Shown: in pieces, positions 38,561 to 49,452 of the stretch
How positions within the stretch are numbered: the first letter of the stretch is position 1
Layout: each line of letters starts with the position of its first letter
Assembly: GCA_963969495.1 (NCBI GenBank)
Contig: OZ018337.1
Location: 86,898,777 to 86,962,776 of the forward strand
DNA: 64,000 nt
Reading direction: 5' to 3'
Source of the DNA: Ceratothoa steindachneri
Lineage: Eukaryota > Arthropoda > Malacostraca > Isopoda > Cymothoidae
The notes under the pieces: generated by a model
Databases searched by the model: none
Told to the model about the DNA's origin: nothing
Seen by the model: the letters and a program-made list of their open reading frames with translations, nothing else
Translations under genes and position numbers: made by a program

Positions 38561-38759
38561 TATATACTTAAAAGAGACGAGGGCTAATATTAAAATGAAC
38601 TAATATTGTAAATTTTTAATTCTGGTATTCAGTCAAATTTTTAAAATTAAGGTCTTAATAGGCGAAGAAACTTAAATGAAACTACCTACCTAGGAACGAA
38701 TAGCAAATCTAACTTTTTACATTAACCTAGTCACCTTTGCCTATACCTCTATATATATG

Positions 38760-40349
38760 TGTCGTAGAATTCCCCCCGCCTTTTTGTTCTATCTATAAAG
38801 AGTGCTGAGTGTGTCTAATATATATCGATATCTGAATATCTTAACGAACAGAGCCGTTACGAAACACATAAGGATATATAAGAGAAACGAACATTAATTC
38901 CAAAATACACTTATATTTTACCTTTATCAATTGAATACAAAACATCTAAACATTAATTACAGCCATACTCTAAACATTATCCTAAACAAGAATTAATTAA
39001 ATTAGTTAACCCAATAAATTGGTTAACGTTTTCTCTACACAAAACAATAATATAAGAATTAGGCTTACGGACTCATGTGGAGTTTAAAGGCCTCAGAAAT
39101 GTTATTTACTCTCGACGCGTACCGCCGGCCAGAGGTAGATGAGCGAGATCACACGGTTGTTTTGGCGAGGGTGGCAGCTGGGGGGTCCACACGTCCTCGA
39201 GTAACGAGCTCGTGGAGGAGCTTTTCTCATTCGTTACTCATTTCCTTATGGACGAGGACTAAACTCGCGGAGGTTCTTCTTCAAGGGTAAGAATAACGGA
39301 GGAGGGTTCCTCTGGCGAGAATAAGTTACTTAAAGTTCGCTGTGGCCACCGAGTAACGAGCTCGAGGAGGAGCTTTTCTCCTTCGTTACTTATTTCCTCA
39401 TGGACGAGAAATAAACTCGGGGAGGGTCTTCTTTAATGGGGAGGATAACGGAGGGGGATTTCTCTGGCAAGAATAAATTTCCTTAAAGTTCGGTTTGATA
39501 ACCAAGGAACTAGCTCAAGGATAAGCTTCTTCAAGGTTTCAGTCTTCTTCAAGGGCGAGTATAACGGAGGGGGATTTCTCAGACGAGAATAAGTTGAACT
39601 TGGTTCCTTACCAAGTTAACTTAGGAGTTGGGTCTGGCGACCGAGTAACGTGCTCGATGAGGGAGCCTTTTCCTTCTTCTTTTCCTAATTTCTCAAGGAC
39701 GAGGAATACCCCTGGTATTTAAGGTGCACCAGGATATGAGTAGTCTCTCTGGCGAGAGTAAGTTGGACTTACCAAAGTTACCTTATCGTTTCGTTTGATA
39801 ACCAGGGACTTAGCTCGAGGATGAGCTTCTTCTTAGCCCCTTTAAGGTAGGTAGCCCTGCCTCTCTTGCAGGGTACTTCTTGGTCTGGCGAGCCAAGTAC
39901 TCTACCTCTCCAGTCTCGGTAGCTCAGGTTTGGATCTGAGGACTTCGTCACCTAGAGACTGACGTATACTACCTCGATTTTCCTCAGAGTTCCTCATTTA
40001 TACCTCGTCACCCCACTGGAAAAGTGGTAAGGGGGAGAGGGGCTTGAGGACGGCCCCAGGAGAATTCTTTTTCCAAACGGTTTTTCACACGAAGTCAAAC
40101 ATCGGCTCCTCGTTAGCCTTCAAGATTGGGAGAAACACGTCTCTAATTTCTTATTTGACGTGAAACTGGATCTCACTCTCCTGGGGGAGATCTTACATTT
40201 TGACCTTTAGGGTCTGTCATGGCACCGAGTTGTGCCACACTGCGGTTAAGCACTGAACCCGCCGATGCCTTCGACAGATGTCTTTGTGGTAACCGCCTTG
40301 TGACTGCACTAATAGTGAACGGAGGGGGGGAACGGACCATTCCCCTACA
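38760..40349 (-). repeat. 3' LTR (left copy), about 1590 bp, five internal tandem units
   Basis: Ends TGTCGTAG..CCCTACA on the plus strand. The GC-richer right two thirds consist of degenerate tandem units of about 140-160 bp starting near 39199, 39351, 39504, 39643 and 39804. Each begins with a version of GAGTAACGAGCTCGAGGAGG and most contain TCTGGCGAGAATAAGTT-like sequence. It is about 140 bp shorter than the other LTR, the size of one unit. Confidence 0.88.
39199..39960. repeat. tandem array of about 150-bp units inside the left LTR
   Basis: Unit starts are at 39199, 39351, 39504, 39643 and about 39804 (spacings 152, 153, 139, 161). Units 1 and 2 are the most alike. Confidence 0.8.
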
Positions 40350-40362
40350 ACACCTCCCATCG
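40350..40362 (-). promoter_or_regulatory. polypurine tract of the Gypsy element
   Basis: On the minus strand the sequence just upstream of the 3' LTR reads CGATGGGAGGTGT and then the LTR start TGTAGGGG. A purine-rich run in this place primes plus-strand DNA synthesis in LTR elements. Confidence 0.55.
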
Positions 40363-40726
40363 AAGAACTTAATGGAAAGAAGGTATGCTCCCAGGAATTT
40401 AAAACAACTTACTAAACCTAGTCGAGATTAGCAAAGTTGTATTTCTTGAGCCCTCTCATACATTAAGTTTTCTTACACATGTACGCTCCCGCGCGTGTTT
40501 ACACAGGCAATGTGTCGAACTAGACATACTCGATTTACAATTTTACATGAAAAAATAACAAAACCTTAATTTATCGATTACCCACAAAAAAAACAATAAA
40601 ACAAGCTACTTCCTTACATTTCTAAGTTTTTGAGAACTTAAATCCTACCGATAAATATTAACACAAACAACAAGTGAAATCATGGTTTCACGCTCATTAT
40701 GTAGTGAAATAACCCTCAATAGTATT

Positions 40727-41160
40727 TCATCTCCACCTATAGAGCCGTTGTACTTTATCGGATCCTTTGATGTAGCAAATACTAAAATGGTGCTCTAATA
40801 CCAATAATTTACCGCGCCTGAGTGAGCCGTTCGGGTTATTGAGTCTACCCCAGTATGTTACTAAATGGTAGCGGTATTTCAACCTCCTCGACTTACCCAT
40901 ATTAGGGTACTTGACTACCTTTAAATTGGACATTAAGGCTAGAGTGGCCTGTTGCAGCGGGGCATAATTGATGGGAGCGTGGGTCCCATAGCTCTCCTTT
41001 AACTAGGGACACTGGAAGATCGTGTCTAGGTTCGATCTTTGGGGATCAAGAAAACTTTTCCCTGCGAGGTCGTTAATGGGCGTGGCGCTCACTACGACTT
41101 GGCGATTTAGCGGGAACTCCGTGGACGTTCCGTTCGGGGAGGAGACTACTAGGGGTAGGA
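40727..41160 (-). pseudogene. protease and RNase-H remnants, reverse transcriptase deleted
   Basis: Just below the gag frames, the minus strand reads PINDLAGKSFLDPQRSNL (about 41060-41010), resembling the end of a Gypsy protease region (LLGNDLAGG..). The frame then continues into 40727-40933, which ends with LVLEHHFSICYIKGSDKV. This corresponds to the RNase-H tail (LLLQEHxFxIxYIKGSDNVVADALSR), here followed by a frame change that destroys the ADALSR part. The whole reverse transcriptase and integrase are missing between and after these pieces. Similarity is by recall of Gypsy proteins. Confidence 0.55.
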
Positions 41161-41409
41161 TTACTCATCCGCGTCTACTATTTGCTTAGTCTTACCTGGG
41201 TGTATTGAGATAGCACCTCTTTCCTCCTTCCTTGTCAACTCATTTGACTCAATTCTCTTAGTAGGTAGTTCCTCAGGTACTCCTGCTCGTACCTCTACCC
41301 TACCTTCTTCTTCTTCTTCTCTGATAAGCCCATTTGGCTTGGAACTCCTCGTAGGTTCTTCCTTAGATACACATGCCGGTACCTCTTCCCTACTTCCTAC
41401 TTCTTCCAT
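41161..41409 (-). CDS. charged Gypsy internal frame (gag continuation)
   Basis: An 82-residue frame starts two bases after the gag stop in another frame. It is rich in Glu, Lys and Arg (REEEEEGRVEV in the middle) and has no cysteine knuckle. It is most simply the C-terminal part of the same gag region after a frameshift. No function is assigned beyond that. Confidence 0.45.
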   Translation of the reverse strand: MEEVGSREEVPACVSKEEPTRSSKPNGLIREEEEEGRVEVRAGVPEELPTKRIESNELTRKEERGAISIHPGKTKQIVDADE

Positions 41410-41411
41410 CG

Positions 41412-42050
41412 TTACCCTATTTTGCTGGGTTTTCTTCGATGGTCCGTGTTTAGGTCCAGGCCGGCATATAATTCCTCGGCCTCTATGAGATTCTGGATAG
41501 GTGCTCTTTCGAGTGCGAGAAATCTTTCCTTTTCTTCTCTCTCTTCTCTTTCAGCTAAAGCACGTTCTTTTCCCCTCTTTATTCTCCTTTCCTCCGCCTC
41601 TTTTTCTGCTTTCGCTATTTCGTTTTCCCAACGGGTTCTTCTTTCTTCATCTTCCAGGTTTATATTTATTTTTCTTTCATCATCTTCTCGTTTTATCTTT
41701 ATTCCATTTTCCTCATCTTCCTTTTCTATCCTTATTCGAAATTCTTGTGCTTCTCTTTTCAACAGTATTATTCTTTCACTTGTTTCACCTCCTCTCAGCA
41801 TTCTTCTTTCCTCTCTTTCTATTTTCCCCTGTATTCTGTCTTTCTCTAATTTTATGTCTCTTCGTATTTTTATTGCTTCGCATTCTCTTTTTCCTTCTCT
41901 TTCTAGATTTTCCCTCTTTCTATCAAACTCTATTATTTCTTTTTCTTCTTCTCTTTGTATTCTAAATTTTTCAAGAATGTAGGCATCCATATCATCGCCT
42001 TCAATTCCTAGAATTTGGGCTTGTAGGTTGAATCTTTCGACCGCATCCAT
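41412..42050 (-). CDS. gag-like N-terminal coiled-coil protein of the Gypsy element
   Basis: An uninterrupted frame of 212 residues begins MDAVERFNLQAQILGIEG about 290 bases downstream of the primer-binding site, the position expected for gag. The short hydrophobic start is followed by a very long charged segment (about residues 30-185) of Glu/Arg/Lys repeats with Ile/Leu spacing, which would form a coiled coil. It ends IEAEELYAGLDLNTD. Gag-like proteins with this layout occur in several arthropod and mollusc Gypsy elements. It lacks zinc knuckles and the usual capsid domain is not recognisable, so it is a truncated gag or a non-autonomous element's structural protein. The plus-strand frames opposite it are shadows. 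Confidence 0.65.
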   Translation of the reverse strand: MDAVERFNLQAQILGIEGDDMDAYILEKFRIQREEEKEIIEFDRKRENLEREGKRECEAIKIRRDIKLEKDRIQGKIEREERRMLRGGETSERIILLKREAQEFRIRIEKEDEENGIKIKREDDERKININLEDEERRTRWENEIAKAEKEAEERRIKRGKERALAEREEREEKERFLALERAPIQNLIEAEELYAGLDLNTDHRRKPSKIG

Positions 42051-42336
42051 TTTGTGTTGGTCCGTCGAACTTTCCTTACTGTACTCTCATGTAATTATTC
42101 CACCACTCACCAGGTAGCGATCAGCATGACTTACCATTAATCCCACGACTATGTTGATTGAAATACCACTCCCGACAACAAATTTACCACTTGACCTACC
42201 AATTACCCTAAGATTGTTACTACCCATAACTCTACCAATTTTGCTCTCGTCAATTATTCTCTTATTCCTGATATAAAATTCCTTTACGTGTTGGCTCTTT
42301 CTTAATTTGTCGCTGCTGGGTTCTTTCTAATAACAA

Positions 42337-42353
42337 CCCCACACCTGACACCA
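42337..42353 (-). promoter_or_regulatory. primer-binding site of the Gypsy element
   Basis: The minus strand reads TGGTGTCAGGTGTGGGG ten bases after the end of the 5' LTR. A TGG start in this position is typical of a site complementary to a tRNA 3' end. The TGGTGTCAG start resembles sites used by several Gypsy elements, but the tRNA was not identified. Confidence 0.6.
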
Positions 42354-42363
42354 CTTTTATTTA

Positions 42364-44093
42364 TGTCATAGAATTCCCCTCCTTTTTGTTCCATCTTTAA
42401 GAGTGCTAAGTGTGTCTAATATATATTGATATCCTAATATCTTAACCAACAGGACCGTTACAAAACACGTAAGGATATATACGAGAAACGAACATTAATC
42501 CCAAAATAAACTTATATTTTACCTTTATCAATGAAAATACACAACATCTAAACATTAATTACAGCAATACTCTGAATATTATCCTAAACAAGAATTAATT
42601 AAATTAGTTTACTCACAAAAATTGGTTAACGTTTTCTCTACACACAACAATAATATAAGAATTAGGCTTATGGACTCATGTGGAGTTTAAAGGCCTAGGA
42701 AATGTTATTTACTCTCGACGTGTGGCACCGGCCAGATGTAGATGAGCGAGATCACATGGTTGTTTTGGAGAGGATGGCAGCTGGGGTTCCACACGTTCTT
42801 CCGGGATTGGGAAGATTCTTCAAGTACGAGAACCAATACGGTGCTTTATGCAACACCTAGGCAGTCGTGGTCTCTCTGGCGAGAGTAAGTCGAACTTGGT
42901 TGTTACATCAAGCTAACTTGGAGTGCGGTGTGACCACCGAGTAACGAGCTCGAAGGGGAGATTTTCTCGTTCGTTACTTATTTTCTTATGGACGAGGACT
43001 GAACTCGGGGAGGGTCTTCTTCAAGGGCGAGGATAACGGAGGAGGGTTTCTCAGACGAGAATAAGTTACTTAAAGTTCTCTGTGGCCACCGAGTAACGAG
43101 CTTGAGGAGGAGCTTTTCTCCTTCGTTACTTATTTCCTCATGGACGAGGACTGAACTCGGGAAAGGTCTTGTTCAAGGGTGAGGATAACGGAGAGGGATT
43201 TCTCTGGCAAGAATAAATTACTTAAAGATCGGTTTGGTAACCAAGGAACTAGCTCAAGGATGAGCTTCTTCTAAGTTCCAGTCTTCTTCAAGGGCAAGTA
43301 TAACGGAGGGGGATTTCTCAGACGAGAATAAGTTGAACTTGGTTCCTTACCAAGTTAACTTAGGAGTTCGGTCTGGCCACCAAGTAACGGGCTCGAGGAG
43401 GGAGCCTTTTCCTTCTTCTTTTTTTAATTCCTTTAAGGACGAGGAATACCCCTGGTGTTTAAGGTGCACCAGGATATGAGGAGTCTCTCTAGCGAGAGTA
43501 AGTTGAACTTACCAAAGTTACCTTATCGTTTCTTTTGATACCTAGGGACTTAGCTCAAGGATGAGCTTCCTTTTAGCCTCTTAAGGTAGGTAGCCCTGCC
43601 TCTCTTGCAGGGTACTTCTCGGTCTGGCGAGCAAAGTACTCTACCTCACTAGTCTCGGTAGCTCGGTTTTGGATCCGAGGACTTCGTCACCTAGAGACTG
43701 ACGTATACTACCTCGATTTTCCTCAGAGTTTCTCATTTATACCTCGTCACCCTACTGGGGGAGTGGTAATGGGGAGAGGGGCTTGAGGACGGCCGCAGGA
43801 GAGTTCTTTTTCCAAACGGTTTTCCTCACAACGTCGAACATCGGCTCCTCGTTAGCCTTCGAGATTGGGAGAAACACGTCTCCAATTTCTTATTTGACGT
43901 GAAAATGGATCTCACTCTCCTGGGGGAGATCTTACATTTTGACCTTTAGGGTCTTTCATAGCACCGAGTTGTGCCACACTGTGACTAAGCGCTGAAACGC
44001 CGATGCCTTCGACGGATGTCTTTGCGGTAACCGCCTTGTGACTGCACCAAGAGTGAACGGGGAGGGGAGGGGGGAAGTGACCATTTCCCTACA
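42364..44093 (-). repeat. 5' LTR (right copy), about 1730 bp, six internal tandem units
   Basis: Direct repeat of 38760-40349. Unit starts are near 42939, 43091, 43243, 43382 and 43543, and a further partial unit at about 42790-42938 has no counterpart in the left LTR. The promoter for the element would lie here. Confidence 0.88.
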
Positions 44094-45650
44094 AAATGTT
44101 TGTGTATCTTTCGTTGCGGAAAGATAATCAAACTATTATTTTTCATTACCATACATCGGCAAAACATAACACTATTCCATCTATTTCCCCCAAGCCAATG
44201 AAATCTAGCAAGAAGAGCTTTCTTTTATTTTCTTTGAGTTTGTGTGTGTTTCGGAATTAAACTGAGGAAAAGGTGATATAGGTGGATGTAGAAGTCTAAA
44301 TACTACGTACATTCGTGTGCCCAGATATAACCCCGACACAAGCTGCGCGTCCCTCCCTTATTCCAAATTCGCCAACCAAATTTGCGGCCGGTCGGTCAGG
44401 AAAATGTCTGCCGCTAAAAGATACTCGAACCGATGAAGAGCTAAGTTTTCGCTTCGTCGTAAACCGCGACGTAGAGCAAGGATAGCTCGAAAGTGTGAAG
44501 GATTTACTTTATCTGGCAACAGAAGAAGAGGTCTTTCGCGCAGCGATACGGATTTTATGAGAATTCGGTGCTCTCTCCCGATTTTTGCTCGTTAAGGAAA
44601 TAAAAGGAAAAATTCTCCCTGGAGTCATTCAGAAGATCTTGGACCTACGTTGATTGTGGAGAGCTAGTCTCAGAAAGGAAAGAGTTCACCCGTTGTAAGA
44701 AAGAAACTTTTGGAAATTTGTATGTTGCCATCAAGGTACTTCGTGGTGCCAAACTTCTCGCAAATCCTCCGTACCTTTAGAGTCAGATGTTGCAAAGGAC
44801 CTCCCCCTGCGGATTACCGTAGACGTAGCTAGGTAATCAGTTTTGCCTACCCACTCCAGGATCCAAAGTAAACCATTATATCACCGGTTTAGGATTACTT
44901 TATCATTCGGTAACCTCGCACTGCGTGACTACGTGCAATCATCGTCACCTGAAGAAGATCTTAGCCGGCATTCTCAAAATACTTACAAACTCAAACATAT
45001 GGTTAAAGTGAATTATCCCCTCCGCTAACTTCATTAGTTTATTCGTTAACTAAAATTTTCACCCCGAACTTATAACCTCGAGAATTAGAAGTGATTAATT
45101 CATTGCTTAATTCAATAATATTATTCGATTCATTCTGTCGGGTGCCATTAAGACGCAAGCATCCTAGTGAGTAATTTTCAAGTGTAATCCCCACGACATT
45201 ATGAAGACTTATTCAGTGCAACGATTAATTCTATTTATACCTATATACGCTGTTTCATATTTCTAATTCATGTACATTAAAGATTCTTTTTGTATCTTTG
45301 TGTTTAACTATTTTCGACAATCCTTTGGCAATTAATAAGCAATCCACTCGGCTTAAATCTCAATATTACACAGTTCCACCCATGACTGGCTTTTACTGAG
45401 TGACGACACACTCAGGGGATCATTATCTTAATTTTGATCAAAAGGGAATCACCGAGGTTATTCTTATTCACCGGAAGTGGCTACGGTAGGTGTATTGGAT
45501 ACACCTCACCTCCGCGTTACCTTGGTGCATTAATAAAATCTATGTCCAAGAAGTTGGACTAAAATTACCCTCTCAATAAACCTCGACAGAGAACTTAACC
45601 TGCATTTATTCTAGCGACTAGTCAATCATCTGATAGGATCCCATCTATTT
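44094..45650. other. GC-richer DNA of unknown type next to the Gypsy element
   Basis: 44330-44830 is unusually CpG-containing and can be read as short arginine-rich or mixed frames, none recognised. ATTAAA followed by a GT/T-rich stretch at about 45280-45305, and CAATATTACA near 45360, resemble a polyadenylation region and an LTR end, so an old LTR element is possible. I could not define its borders. Confidence 0.35.
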
Positions 45651-45736
45651 ATCATATTATATTTCAATAAATGATAAACGTGGTCGACAAAACGTTGAAA
45701 TAAACACACAAGCCGAGTTAGACTGATTTTGAACAT

Positions 45737-46040
45737 GTTATAATCATTTGCTGAAGCAACCACTAGTTCTTATTTATTTTAAAATTATCTTCACACAAAG
45801 AAAAGATTTAATATAAATATACAAATTGCTACTAAAACCCTCATCAAGAGCATCTAATGACAGGTACAAAATGCAAAGTGAAGTAGGCACTTATTTTAAG
45901 GAGCTTTTGAAGCAGATCTAATTAATTACTAAGCAGAATAAACACAGGAGAGTATTTCAGGATATACATACAGAGCAAGATATTAGCAGGGATGACTTTG
46001 CTCTAGCCTTTATTTTCCTCCGTGTCATTTGCTAGAACAT
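45737..46040 (+). repeat. dispersed repeat family A, copy 2
   Basis: Partner of 5961-6440. It lacks the internal duplication seen there. Confidence 0.6.
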
Positions 46041-46049
46041 TTATTCATA

Positions 46050-48400
46050 ATTCACTTGCTTTTCATTTTCGTCCCAATTTTCAATCATTACTCAAAATCC
46101 TTATCAAAATCATTGACAGTTATGACTTTGGTGAATCGTCTAGAAGTTTATGAGTCCTTAATTTTTCTAAACAAGAAATTATAGAGACATATTTTTCACC
46201 GCAGACCAAATAGAGAATAGGAAAAAAAATAATGAATTCTAAGTAACAACTACAATTGCAATCAGCGCCGGACAATTGATGCAATATTTAGATAAAAGGT
46301 ACACGCTGTTATAATGCAAATATTCCGAATGTTTGATACTAACTGAGAATGCTTTGAAATGGCTCTTATTATTCAGCTGACAGTTGGAAATTAGGGTATA
46401 TATATTCAATTTTATATTTTACCTTTTAGTTTTTCAGGTTGCATTGAAATTAATCTCTAGTTTTCTTAGAAAACCATCACTTACCTATATTAACTTATAG
46501 TAATCTTTTTTGTAATTATTTCGTCGTATTTACATGATTTGGGAGACAAAGTTGCGTCCATCTTTAATTTCTTATGTCAATAATTTTTAATTCACTAATA
46601 TTATTTTCACGTAAATTCCCTATTTTCACTAAGGCTCAATAATATTTTCCAAAAAATATTGGGGTTTTATTGTCTGTATGAGTGTAGATAAAGGTCCGCG
46701 ACTAATCCTGGATAGAGGGCCGCTGGCAATTATGCTAATAAGCGGGGTTGTCATGGATCAATTTTTTAGTCCGCTTCACTCTATGAAACAAACATAAAAG
46801 ATAATAAAGAGTTTGTGTCAGATGGATTGAATGGTGTGGGTTCAATGCTGTCAGATTAAGAATGTTGTGGCAGTCTTATAGAGGAGTAGGTGGGAACTTT
46901 CGATCAAGTGCGCACTTGCGGTGAATGCCATCTTTCTGCACAACTCTCCTCGCCTTCACTCACAATCTCACCAATTTCACTCATTCATAATTCACTTATC
47001 ACATGGTAACAAATGGCTGCTACTATTCTTAAAGCTACAATAGTTTGAGTGGCAAAGTAGCGCTGAACATGTCAATTATTATTACTCACAAATTAATTCG
47101 CCTACAAATAAATGAAAAAGCAAGTAAACAAAGAACTATATGAGAACTGGGCTGGCGGCCATTTTAGTTTATAGTCATAGGTTGGATGGAACATTTGTCT
47201 CTTGATTCAGTAACAACAGCCATATACCAGATAATGAAATGCACATAAAGTACAGAATAACATTCGCTGGTGAGCCGGAAGGCACCAGGGGTTTGGAGTA
47301 TTGCGTTTAGGCACTCAACAGCGACCGTAGAACGAAGTCTTTGTGGTTTCCCATAGCGTGGAAATATGATGAGGCTTGTAAATCTATATATATTTATTTT
47401 ATATAGGCAAGCGAGCGGTAGATACAAGAAGAAGAAAAGGAAAATGGTTAGACACTTTCTATAATAAAACTCCCCAAGTTGTGTCAAGATAGAATTATCA
47501 AAGACGGATGTTTTAATCAGAAGCCCAGGTAAACACAGATGTTCAAAGTAAGAGGTGATGCAGCGACAATCATATAAAATTATACAAATAAGAGTTTAAG
47601 CATGTAAATGTACACACCGTGCACAGGCTTCCTAGCTGCTTCCAAGTGGTATAGATATACGATCACAACAGAGGTAGGTCATCCCAGGGTCATTTTCAGG
47701 GTACGCCCTCGGCATTAGGAGTGCATATATGAAGAAGGAGAGATTAAGAGAGATTCATATTTCATCCATTGATTAAGAAATTCACTCGTAACGACTTCAC
47801 TCGCTTTCACGATCCTGTTTTAAATCCACTGAGTCTTGTCTCGCCCTTAACTCGTAGTTGCGTATATATTATATAGACTATTAGTTTCCCGCCTAGTACA
47901 CTCCCCGTCACACCACTTGCAACGTAATATTCCGTTATTAAAATAGAGTTTATTTTCGGTAAGCCCAGCCAAGTAGAAGACCACCTTGAAAGCATTTATC
48001 TTTTGAGTCAGAAAAATAATTCGCCGTAACACCACTGTCGAGGTATGCCTGTGAAGACCCGCTCAGAGCAATGGCGCATACACAAGCACGGGTTGATAGC
48101 CGACCCGAGGCCTTCTGCGAAATGCTTTGGATCAATTAAAGGAGTATGAGACTGCCTCCTTGAATTTTAAACCGCATTTACCCTAAAATAAATATTTAAT
48201 ATATAATAAACGTGGCAATATATATTTTCAAAAAGGTGAAAAAATTGCTCAATAAGGATATTTAATTGGATCGTCACAGTTTAAAATATGACAGAGCTAA
48301 GCGGAAAGTGAAAAATTATCGTTAATTCGACCAATGAATATTATTTAAGTTTGAGCCGGAAGTGAATTCAAAAGGGAAGGCAAGTGACGATTGACGGGTG
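46050..48400. other. intergenic DNA, mixed composition
   Basis: 46050-47140 is A+T-rich without features. 47500-48170 is richer in G+C, with several overlapping minus frames of about 60 codons. One reads AYLDSGVTANYFSD, superficially like a retroviral-type protease active site (DSG), but nothing around it supports that. Confidence 0.35.
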
Positions 48401-48401
48401 G

Positions 48402-49434
48402 TGTACCCAGGGTATTACAACGCGAAATGGCCTTACGTTGAAGCGTAAATGTATTCGGGAGGGGTGAAAACAAATGTACAGGTCTTCAAGGAGATACTTC
48501 TGTGAGACGTAACGAGGAGGGCCCGTAGATGGGAGTTTGAGTACTTCTTGTTGAGGACCCAGATTTTCTCTGCTCCAGAGAGATGGAATCTCAAATACGA
48601 GATGGTTCTGCGGCTCGGTAGGGAGTTTTTGAAAAGGGGAACGGGAGTCTTGAAGGAGTTACGAGATCAAGGAAGCGGCAAAGTTCTCCGGTAGGAAGGT
48701 GGTTTGATAGGCTTTGAACATGTGCCAAAGCTTCACGGAGGGTGATCTGCTGGTAAGATCTGAACGACGAGGTACGACTCGAACAGGGGTTGCCCGACTT
48801 CCTGGGGGGAACAGCCAAAACGGTATCAAACGAGAGACTATTAGACTCTTAATATCCTCAAGGAAGGAAGGACGCAGGGTTAAATAGCCAGGTGGCTGGT
48901 CTGATACATAGCCACAGGGCATGGTTATCCCCAGAAGAGGGTCGACATCAGTCTATGCAAACTTACTTCGAGATAACGAGTTGGATCGGCAGCAAAGTTT
49001 ACCTCGGGATATGGGGATGGGTTTGTCCGGACGCTTTCGCAGGGGGAGTAAATTCCTGTGAGGCATGGGGCGATAATTAGCCGTTATTGCGGGGGAGGGA
49101 GAGCGAAGTGCGTCATGAATAATCAAATAGAGCTGGGTCGACCGACTCAACGTGGGACTGCTTCCTTCTCGAGGATTCTTAAATTAACACGATAAGGAGC
49201 ATGTGGTTTGGAGCAAAGGGGTTGAAGGGATATTCCCGGGGGCTTCCTTTTCCACTGATCCTTCGAGGAGCATCCTCTCACAAACACCCTTTATCTATAA
49301 TCTGTAACTCGTCGCGCCCTTATAGGGTGGTTATGACGGAAACCTCTTTCATTCACATAAAATTGATTCACCTTCATCAGGACCTGCATAACTGGTAACC
49401 TTGTCGTCCACCTGTAATTTACCTAACACCCACA
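48402..49434 (+). mobile_element. candidate LTR (about 1030 bp) of a plus-strand LTR element
   Basis: A GC-rich block with sharp borders begins TGTACCCAGGG and ends ACACCCACA, four bases before a TGGCGCCC primer-type site. No second LTR, gag or pol could be recognised downstream, where the sequence returns to A+T-rich, so the element is truncated or the call is wrong. Short frames inside it are unrecognised. Confidence 0.4.
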
Positions 49435-49438
49435 TAAC

Positions 49439-49452
49439 TGGCGCCCCCCAAG
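49439..49452 (+). promoter_or_regulatory. candidate primer-binding site TGGCGCCC..
   Basis: TGGCGCCCCCCAAG follows the putative LTR end after four bases. TGGCGCCC is the classic start of a tRNA-Lys-type primer site. Confidence 0.4.

Larger units (their letters stand above)
38760..44093 (-). mobile_element. Ty3/Gypsy-type LTR retrotransposon, internally deleted
   Basis: Two long near-identical direct repeats (38760-40349 and 42364-44093) bracket about 2 kb of internal DNA. That DNA reads gag-like, protease-like and RNase-H-like sequence on the minus strand. A tRNA-complementary-type primer site lies inside the right LTR and a purine-rich tract lies inside the left LTR, which fixes the orientation as minus. 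LTR ends are TGT..ACA. Flanking pentamers are ATATG (38755-38759) and AAATG (44094-44098), four of five matching. LTR divergence of about 30 differences in the first 330 bases suggests an old insertion. Reverse transcriptase and integrase are missing, so the copy cannot move by itself. Confidence 0.88.

Noticed and set aside
41422..41982. 186- and 154-codon plus-strand frames
   Set aside because: They lie opposite the minus-strand gag frame and are complementary to its purine-rich coding, so they are shadows.
47950..48135. Minus frame with AYLDSGVTANYFSD resembling a Copia/retroviral protease
   Set aside because: Only the DSG-like tripeptide fits; no second protease motif or gag/integrase neighbours in any frame.
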